Below are positions 59,015 to 64,000 of a DNA stretch of 64,000 nucleotides, piece by piece. The notes beneath the pieces are model-generated. The model was not told where the DNA came from. It did not search any database and saw only the letters and a program-made list of their open reading frames with translations. Within the stretch, counting starts at the first letter, position 1; each line of letters begins with the position of its first letter. The stretch comes from Rathayibacter oskolensis (GTDB taxonomy: Bacteria; Actinomycetota; Actinomycetes; Actinomycetales; Microbacteriaceae). The stretch covers positions 682,001 through 746,000 of the forward strand of contig NZ_FXBM01000001.1 in the NCBI RefSeq assembly GCF_900177245.1, read 5' to 3'. A program made the position numbers and the translations under genes.

Positions 59015-59934
59015 AGGGAGAACCCCGGATCGCGCCCGGCGAGCCGCGCCGACGTGTACGCGGTCCACTTCGCCGCGACTCCCCGGACCGCGGTCAACGA
59101 CTCGGCGGGTTCGCCTCCCGGTCCGCAGATGATCGTCACGGTCTCGGAACCGAACTTCTGCGGGATGAGATGGACCGAGTGCCCGAACGAGTCGTCCAGA
59201 TTCGGGAAGATCGGAATCAGATCCCACTTGTTCCGGCGGGAGGGGTTCTTGAACGTGAGGAATGTGAAGTGGCCGGTCTGCCAGGGCGCCTTGAGCGCGA
59301 ACTTCCAGGCGATGCTCCCGCTGGGACCCGGCACATCGGCCCACTCCTCGACGTTGTCCGGATCGAGGCGGCTGACCTCGTACGCCTCGTCGAGCAGCGA
59401 ACCCGCCATCCGCACCTCCGGAACCCTGCTGAGGTTCCGCGCCTCCGCCTCGCCCTTCCCGATCAGTGCGAGTCCGCCGCCGGGGGCGACGACGACCGTG
59501 TCGGAACCGACGCCTCCGCCCTCCTCGTTCTCGCGGATCCGGTGGATGATGCTTCCCCAATCCGAGCCGGCCGCCATCCGCTCCTCCGGGACGACGGACA
59601 CCGGCCGATCGACGCCGGATGCGGCGACGATCCGCAGGCTCCCGCCCGGGTCGACGACGACGAGCTCTCCTCGCGGCGAGTCTCCCGCGGACCCGGCGGC
59701 TGCCCCTGTCGCTGACCGCGGTGCGACGCGGGCTCTCGACACGTCGTCGTCCGACGCGGACGAGGGGTGCGTGCTCGTCCTCGTCGGCTTCTCGAGGGGC
59801 GGGGAAGCCGATGTCCCTGCCACCGCGTCACTGCCCGGCCGCTCGGTCGGGTCACTCGTCGTCGTCTCGTCCTCGACGGCGCGGTAGACGCCGTCGACTT
59901 CCTCGAACACGATCTCGGGTTGATTGTTCGTCAT
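59011..59934 (-). CDS. Protein of unknown family, possible E2-like C-terminal domain
   Basis: 307-residue protein coupled to the JAMM-E1 gene. Residues about 20-88 are disordered and polar, and about 88-165 form a beta-rich region with two copies of LVVVDPGGSLRIV / TVVVAPGGGLALI. The C-terminal about 110 residues contain SGSIAWKFALKAPW, HFTFLTFKNP, WDLIPIFPNLDDSFGHSVHL and VTIICGPGGEPAESL. Cys270 is the only cysteine in the whole protein and follows an H-rich segment, as the active Cys does in E2 enzymes. E2-like function is therefore a hypothesis; I cannot match the family directly. ATG at 59934 has a GAGGA site. Confidence 0.6.
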   Translation of the reverse strand: MTNNQPEIVFEEVDGVYRAVEDETTTSDPTERPGSDAVAGTSASPPLEKPTRTSTHPSSASDDDVSRARVAPRSATGAAAGSAGDSPRGELVVVDPGGSLRIVAASGVDRPVSVVPEERMAAGSDWGSIIHRIRENEEGGGVGSDTVVVAPGGGLALIGKGEAEARNLSRVPEVRMAGSLLDEAYEVSRLDPDNVEEWADVPGPSGSIAWKFALKAPWQTGHFTFLTFKNPSRRNKWDLIPIFPNLDDSFGHSVHLIPQKFGSETVTIICGPGGEPAESLTAVRGVAAKWTAYTSARLAGRDPGFSL

Positions 59935-60013
59935 GTCCTGCTCCTCAGGGGAAGGGTCGTCCGGCGGCAGCGTCGACTGCGTCGGTGGAGGGGATGGCGG
60001 TCTCGGGTGCCCA

Positions 60014-60955
60014 TCAGAGATCCCATCGGGCGATCTCGAAGACCGCCTCCTGGTCGCCGTGGGGTCCCGGCACGAGGATCGCGCCGATCAGGATCGGGTC
60101 GGACGCCAGTGCCTCGATGAGGGAGCCTCCGACGGCGGCGGCGCCCTCCGCCGTTCTCCGGAGACCGGCGACGACCTTCGCCGCGACACGGTCGATCCCG
60201 GTGACCGCTCTCTCGGGCCGTGCCCTGACGGTCCTGCTGATGAGCTCCTTCTCCCAGCCGGGGTTCTTCGTGAACCCCACGGGCAGCTGGTCGAACTTCG
60301 GGACTTCGTGGGCGATCAGCAAGCGGTCGAACTCGATCCCCGCGTCGCTCACCGCAGCGATCCGACGGCGCGCGTGGGCCGGGATGGCGAGGGTCCTCGC
60401 GCGGAAGGCGGGGTCGTCCTCGAGAGGGACGACCACCCAGTCCCAGATCTCGCGAGCCGGACGCCGCACGAGCACCGGCTCCACGGTGTAGGGGACGAGG
60501 CCGAGCGGCTGAACGAGCCCGGCAGCTCTGTGCTCGATCGACAGGACGCGATCGACGACCCGCGTCGTCGACGGTGGGCCGGACTCCGCCGTGCCGAGGT
60601 CCCCTCGCGTCGACATCCGCTTACCCGCCGCTGGACCAGCGGTGTCGGGGAGCCGACGCGCCGCGGGGCTCGCAGGGCGCGCAGGCGTCGTCGCGCGCTC
60701 GCGCGGCTCAGGCAGTGCCCGGGGGCGGATGAGCGCGTCCGGTGTCCGAGGAGTCCGTTCGTCTCGCATTCTCAGTCCTCTCGTCGCCCGCGCCCGCGCA
60801 TCGCGGTCTCGGTTCGTGGTGCGGTCTCGGTGTGCGGCCAGGTGTCGATGTCCGGCCGGGTCCGGGTGTGCGGTGCGGGTCTCGGAGGCGACCGAGGGTG
60901 CGCGGTCGCCGATGCGCAGACGGTGCGGGCCGGCCGCCGGGGAGGTGCTCCTCAT
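60014..60955 (-). CDS. Hypothetical protein in the JAMM-E1 operon, 313 aa
   Basis: I do not recognise this protein. The first about 130 residues are low-complexity and basic (Arg/Pro/Ala-rich). The folded part begins VLSIEHRAAGLVQPLGLVPY and includes AREIWDWVVVPLEDDPAFRA, AHEVPKFDQLPVGFTKNPGW, a helical stretch AVTGIDRVAAKVVAGLRRTA and a final SDPILIGAILVPGPHGDQEA. No membrane helix is seen. The ATG at 60955 overlaps the membrane-protein stop (ATGA); ATG at 60769, with a good AGAGGA site, would give a 251-residue protein lacking most of the disordered part. Confidence 0.6.
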   Translation of the reverse strand: MRSTSPAAGPHRLRIGDRAPSVASETRTAHPDPAGHRHLAAHRDRTTNRDRDARARATRGLRMRDERTPRTPDALIRPRALPEPRERATTPARPASPAARRLPDTAGPAAGKRMSTRGDLGTAESGPPSTTRVVDRVLSIEHRAAGLVQPLGLVPYTVEPVLVRRPAREIWDWVVVPLEDDPAFRARTLAIPAHARRRIAAVSDAGIEFDRLLIAHEVPKFDQLPVGFTKNPGWEKELISRTVRARPERAVTGIDRVAAKVVAGLRRTAEGAAAVGGSLIEALASDPILIGAILVPGPHGDQEAVFEIARWDL

Positions 60956-61524
60956 CCGGTGAGTGCGCCGAGGAGGACGGCGAAGACGAGAACGACGAAC
61001 AGCGCTCCCAGCAGAACGAGGACCGCGCAGCAGGCGAGGACGATGACCAGAGGGATCGTCAGCACCCCAGCCCCGACCATGACGACGTACGAGGCCGTGA
61101 CTTCGCGCTCCGTGAGGCGGTGCATCCAGCCGCTGCGCAGCGCCACTGCGAGTGCCAGGAGGGCGAGCACTGCGGCGAGCACCATCTGCAGGAAGGGCAC
61201 CGGGAAGTCCATCAGAGCGAGGGCGAAGGCCGCCGGGTCGGAGCCCGCGGTGGCGTCGAGCAGGAACGCGTGGGCCAGGGGATACCCGACCGCGTCCAGC
61301 AGCGTCACCGCGCTGGCCGTGCGCAGGACCGTCCTCGTGGTGCGCGACACCTCGACACGCACCCGACCGCCGGCATCGAGCACCTGGCGCAGCGTGGGTC
61401 CGCTGGGAGGAGCATGCCCCGCCCGAGGCCCAGTGGTCGCCTTCGCCGCGGCGGGCGCGGCTGCTGGACCGACGTTCCCTCCGACGGTGCTTCCGCCCTT
61501 GCGGAGGGGGCCGAGGAAGCTCAT
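60952..61524 (-). CDS. Multi-pass membrane protein of the VirD4-like operon
   Basis: 190-residue protein. After a polar Gly/Ala-rich N-terminus (about 1-60) there are hydrophobic helices at about 65-90 (ASAVTLLDAVGYPLAHAFLL), 100-122 (FLQMVLAAVLALLALAVALR) and 138-190, the last containing two helices (SYVVMVGAGVLTIPLVIVLA, then LVLLGALFVVLVFAVLLGAL). Its start overlaps the VirD4-like stop by ATGA and its stop overlaps the next start by ATGA. It probably anchors or shapes the membrane complex of the neighbouring ATPase. No family recognised. Confidence 0.7.
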   Translation of the reverse strand: MSFLGPLRKGGSTVGGNVGPAAAPAAAKATTGPRAGHAPPSGPTLRQVLDAGGRVRVEVSRTTRTVLRTASAVTLLDAVGYPLAHAFLLDATAGSDPAAFALALMDFPVPFLQMVLAAVLALLALAVALRSGWMHRLTEREVTASYVVMVGAGVLTIPLVIVLACCAVLVLLGALFVVLVFAVLLGALTG

Positions 61525-63008
61525 GCGCGTTCCGCCTCGACGAAGAAGGGGCGGCTGGACAGCTCGCGCGAGTGGACCATCGCCGGCCTCACGCCGAACG
61601 GCGGGTGCATGATCTCGCGCATTCCCAGAACAGGAGCGGTCGTCGTCGAGCGCGTGAAAGTCGTGCCGCCTCGGCTGCCCGGCGCTCGCGTCGACGAGGT
61701 GGCGAGGACGGGGTGCTCGCCCAGTCGCGCGGACACGACCCGCGCGGACGCATCGGACACGGAGCCGACGGTCACGAGCGTTCCGCAATTGCTGAGGATC
61801 GCCGTCCGCTCGTTCTCGTCCGCGAACTGGCCGACGTCCTGCATGGCCAGGATCACGGTGACGCCGGCAGCTCGCGCGAGGCTCAGCACGGTCGCGATGT
61901 CGATGCGCTCCGCGAGTTGCGGAGCCTCGTCCAGCACGAGCAGCAGCGGCACACCCGGTGCGGTCGAACCGAACCGCTCGTACGCGTGGTAGAGCAGGCG
62001 GCTGAAGAACAACGCGGAGAGCATCTGAGCCATCTGCCCGTCCCTGACGGGCGCGACGACCGTGAACAGCTGCGGTTCGGAAAGGACCTCGTCGACGAAG
62101 AACTCCGGTCGAGTGCTCACCCGCGCCAGAGTCGGCCGGGCCAGGACGTCCAGCCGGCCGATGACACCCGAGACCCGGCGGTCGAGATCGTCCGGACTAA
62201 GGCTGAGCATCGGACGCAGCCGCTCCGCCCCCGCCGAGCCGGGATAGCGCTGGATCGTCGAGGCGAAGACCTCCCTGTCTCGGAGCATCGCCAGGAGCGA
62301 CTGGGTCGTGATCCGGCCCCGACGGGGGGAGTCGCGCGCGAGCTCGAGGACTCCACGAAGCAACATCATGTCTTGATTGAAGAAGTAGGGGTCGGTGTTC
62401 GGAGGCGCCGAACGGCCCAGGATGCTGCCGACGGCGTTGTCGACATCGCCGTCATCGCTCAGCTCGGCGACCCAGTTCCAGCTCACCGATCGACTCGGAT
62501 CCCCGTAGTCGAGGGAGCGTGCTCTCACCCCGACCGCACGGCCTTCGCGGTCGACCTGCTCCCTGATCTCGCGGTGCAGGTCTCCGCGCACATCCACGGT
62601 AGCGACCGAGTACCCGGCGCGCAGTCCCGCGACGATCCACGGCACGAGGAAGCTCTGGGTCTTGCCACTCCCGGGCGGGCCGATGACGGCCGCATTGCGC
62701 TCCATAGCAGCCGCAGGCAGTGCTGTCCGGCCGAGGTACCCCCTGGTCGGGTGCAGGAAACGTCCGAGGGGGAACTCACCGTCCCGCAGGCCGGGCGGGA
62801 CGGATCCGATGCCGAGCACGCCGCGGTAGTCGTAGTAGCCGTCCGTGCCGCCGTCCATGGGCGGGGCGTCGCCCGGCCCGAGGACGCCGCGACGAGCGGC
62901 TCGTGACGAGAGCCCGGCGGCGATGCTCGTCGCGGCGTTCTCGGAGGCTCGGACCATCCCGGTCGCGACAGCGTGCGACGCGCGCCACACGGGTCCGATC
63001 CACGGCAT
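61521..63008 (-). CDS. VirD4/TraG-like coupling ATPase
   Basis: 495-residue ATPase of the VirD4/TraG/HerA-FtsK group, related to the hexameric pumps that deliver DNA or proteins to secretion channels. Walker A is GPPGSGKT (110-117), Walker B LVLDEA (357-362), and the VirD4-type Gln motif AMQDVGQFADENERT (about 388-401) follows. A PFGVRPAMVHSREL block ends the protein. The usual two N-terminal helices are absent; membrane docking may come from the 190-residue membrane protein it is coupled to. ATG at 63008 has a GAGAGGGGG site. First gene of the minus-strand operon. Confidence 0.85.
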   Translation of the reverse strand: MPWIGPVWRASHAVATGMVRASENAATSIAAGLSSRAARRGVLGPGDAPPMDGGTDGYYDYRGVLGIGSVPPGLRDGEFPLGRFLHPTRGYLGRTALPAAAMERNAAVIGPPGSGKTQSFLVPWIVAGLRAGYSVATVDVRGDLHREIREQVDREGRAVGVRARSLDYGDPSRSVSWNWVAELSDDGDVDNAVGSILGRSAPPNTDPYFFNQDMMLLRGVLELARDSPRRGRITTQSLLAMLRDREVFASTIQRYPGSAGAERLRPMLSLSPDDLDRRVSGVIGRLDVLARPTLARVSTRPEFFVDEVLSEPQLFTVVAPVRDGQMAQMLSALFFSRLLYHAYERFGSTAPGVPLLLVLDEAPQLAERIDIATVLSLARAAGVTVILAMQDVGQFADENERTAILSNCGTLVTVGSVSDASARVVSARLGEHPVLATSSTRAPGSRGGTTFTRSTTTAPVLGMREIMHPPFGVRPAMVHSRELSSRPFFVEAERA

Positions 63009-63060
63009 CAGCCGCCCCCTCTCGCCCTGGAGCCTGTCGCTGCACCCTCCAGTGGGATGT

Positions 63061-63091
63061 TTGACAGCGCCTCGTGCCGGCGTGCTATAAA
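63061..63091 (+). promoter_or_regulatory. Candidate sigma-70 promoter for the vWA gene
   Basis: TTGACA (63061-63066) and TATAAA (63086-63091, 19-base spacer) or GCTATA (17-base spacer) form a strong promoter-like pair in an AT-rich island. The divergent operon starts at 63008 on the other strand, so its promoter must overlap this region. Confidence 0.55.
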
Positions 63092-63173
63092 TGCAGCCTC
63101 TGATAAAGACGCAATGTCTCGATAGAGTCTCGCCGAGCAGTATGGCACACCGGCCGAGCGGGCACCACGAACT

Positions 63174-63233
63174 CTTCCAGCACCGACTCGCGGACACTCC
63201 GACCGGGTCGGAGAACCTTCCAGCATCGACTCG
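63174..63233. promoter_or_regulatory. Direct repeat - palindrome - direct repeat in the vWA leader
   Basis: CTTCCAGCACCGACTCG (63174-63190) and CTTCCAGCATCGACTCG (63217-63233) differ by one base. They flank the palindrome CCGACCGGGTCGG (63199-63211). The block ends 15 bases before the vWA start, in the untranslated leader, and may be a regulator-binding or RNA element. Confidence 0.45.
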
Positions 63234-63248
63234 AACGGGGACCAGCCC

Positions 63249-64000
63249 ATGGGCGAACTCAGCGACAAGTACTTCGTGATGCCCTTCTACATCGTCGTGG
63301 ACGTGTCGTACTCGATGGAGGAGAACGGCGGGATACGCGCGATGCCCCAGCTGGTGCCCGCGATCAGGACGGCGCTCGCGGAGAAGCCGCTCGTGCACGA
63401 CATCCTGAGGATCTCGATCCTCGAGTTCGCCGGCACGGCGAACGTGCTCGTGCCGATGAGCCGGCCCAACGAGCTCGGCTCCCCGGACTTCGCGGTCCGG
63501 GGCGACGGCACGAACTACGCCGCAGCGCTGGCGCTCCTGAAGGAGCGCATCATCGCCGACGTCGCGACCCTGAAGAGCCAGAATCTCGACGTCTACCGCC
63601 CCGCGGTCTTCTTCCTGACCGACGGCGAGCCCAACGTCGGTCCAGCCTGGGAGAAGGCCTTCGCCGAGCTCACCTACTTCGACCCCGCGACCGGCGCGGG
63701 ATTCAAGGCCTATCCGCTCTTCGTCCCGCTCGGAGTGGGTGCCGCGTCTCGGACCGTCCTCGGGCAGATGGCGTTCCCTCCTGACGTCTCCCGGCTCTAC
63801 ATGGCCGTCGATCCCGCCGCGGTTCAGGCGGCGATCATCGAAATGGCGAACGTGATGGCGCACACCACCGTCTCGAGCGGGAACACGGCCGTCGGCGCCC
63901 TGGGCTCCGGGGGGAGCGAGGAGCCTCAGCACGTCCTCCCGGACGAGCGCGACCTCGGTCCCGGCGTCACGGTCTCCGCCTCGCAGTACCAGGGTGGAAG
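63249..64000 (+). CDS. TerY-like von Willebrand A domain protein, cut by window end
   Basis: At least 250 residues are visible and the frame runs off the window. The metal-ion-dependent adhesion site (MIDAS) is intact: DVSYS with Asp18, Ser20 and Ser22 in FYIVVDVSYSM, a Thr in GDGTNYAAALALL, and the Asp in FFLTDGEPNVG. The order and the LPVYxxxDxSxSM-like start resemble TerY and other single-domain vWA proteins that pair with PP2C phosphatases and Ser/Thr kinases (TerY-P triads). It diverges from the VirD4-like/JAMM-E1 operon. Downstream genes are outside the window. Confidence 0.85.
   Translation, partial: MGELSDKYFVMPFYIVVDVSYSMEENGGIRAMPQLVPAIRTALAEKPLVHDILRISILEFAGTANVLVPMSRPNELGSPDFAVRGDGTNYAAALALLKERIIADVATLKSQNLDVYRPAVFFLTDGEPNVGPAWEKAFAELTYFDPATGAGFKAYPLFVPLGVGAASRTVLGQMAFPPDVSRLYMAVDPAAVQAAIIEMANVMAHTTVSSGNTAVGALGSGGSEEPQHVLPDERDLGPGVTVSASQYQGG

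Noticed and set aside
63249-64000. vWA protein considered as a MoxR-associated (BatA/CoxE-like) protein
   Set aside because: The start and MIDAS layout are closer to TerY, and no MoxR ATPase is visible in the window; the rest lies outside it.

Overview
The window is GC-rich actinobacterial DNA, most likely from Microbacteriaceae (a Rathayibacter- or Curtobacterium-like genus; this is inference from gene content, not a database match). Supporting signs are the fused CofG/CofH-type FO synthase next to an F420-dependent glucose-6-phosphate dehydrogenase, Actinobacteria-style ECF sigma/anti-sigma pairs, and the actinobacterial locus mscL - fmdB-like - 5-FTHF cyclo-ligase / galU - rimJ-like - sepX-like - tRNA-Ala.

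Layout. 1-9 kb is accessory-looking: a MarR regulator and divergent esterase, an S66 LD-carboxypeptidase, an orphan 219-aa protein, small membrane proteins, a wHTH-nucleotidyltransferase, and a broken transposon (serine resolvase plus truncated TniA/TnsB-like transposase, abutting a decayed large serine recombinase fragment). A 17-base element recurs between genes here. 9-28 kb holds regulator/target pairs: MarR with an NmrA-like reductase sharing a perfect 20-bp palindrome, AraC with an MFS exporter, an ECF sigma with a YCII protein, MerR with a reductase (probably leaderless), and MarR with an epoxide-hydrolase-like enzyme. Secreted and membrane proteins and a 964-aa kinase-aminotransferase fusion lie among them.

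28-40 kb: a minus-strand run with a flavin monooxygenase, an alpha/beta hydrolase, FO synthase and F420-dependent G6PDH. Then come a VOC protein, a PfkB kinase, an NCS1 permease coupled to an isochorismatase-like hydrolase, an SRPBCC protein and an M20 peptidase. The CofH half of the FO synthase lacks its radical-SAM cysteine motif. 39-50 kb: a SigL/RslA-like pair with its own promoter, a DedA protein, a copper P-type ATPase under a CsoR-type operator, an HdeD protein, and a 1278-aa helicase-like protein with degenerate Walker motifs. 50-55 kb is the conserved mscL/galU locus. 55-57 kb is a secreted GH10 xylanase.

57.3-64 kb is the most interesting part. Five coupled minus-strand genes encode a VirD4/TraG-like ATPase, a multi-pass membrane protein, an unknown protein, a protein with a single cysteine and a possible E2-like C-terminus, and a JAMM protease-E1 fusion. 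Divergent from them is a TerY-like von Willebrand A protein cut by the window end. Together they look like an ubiquitin-like conjugation/deconjugation module attached to a membrane-linked pump-type ATPase. I cannot match it to a named system. No ubiquitin-like modifier is visible in the window.
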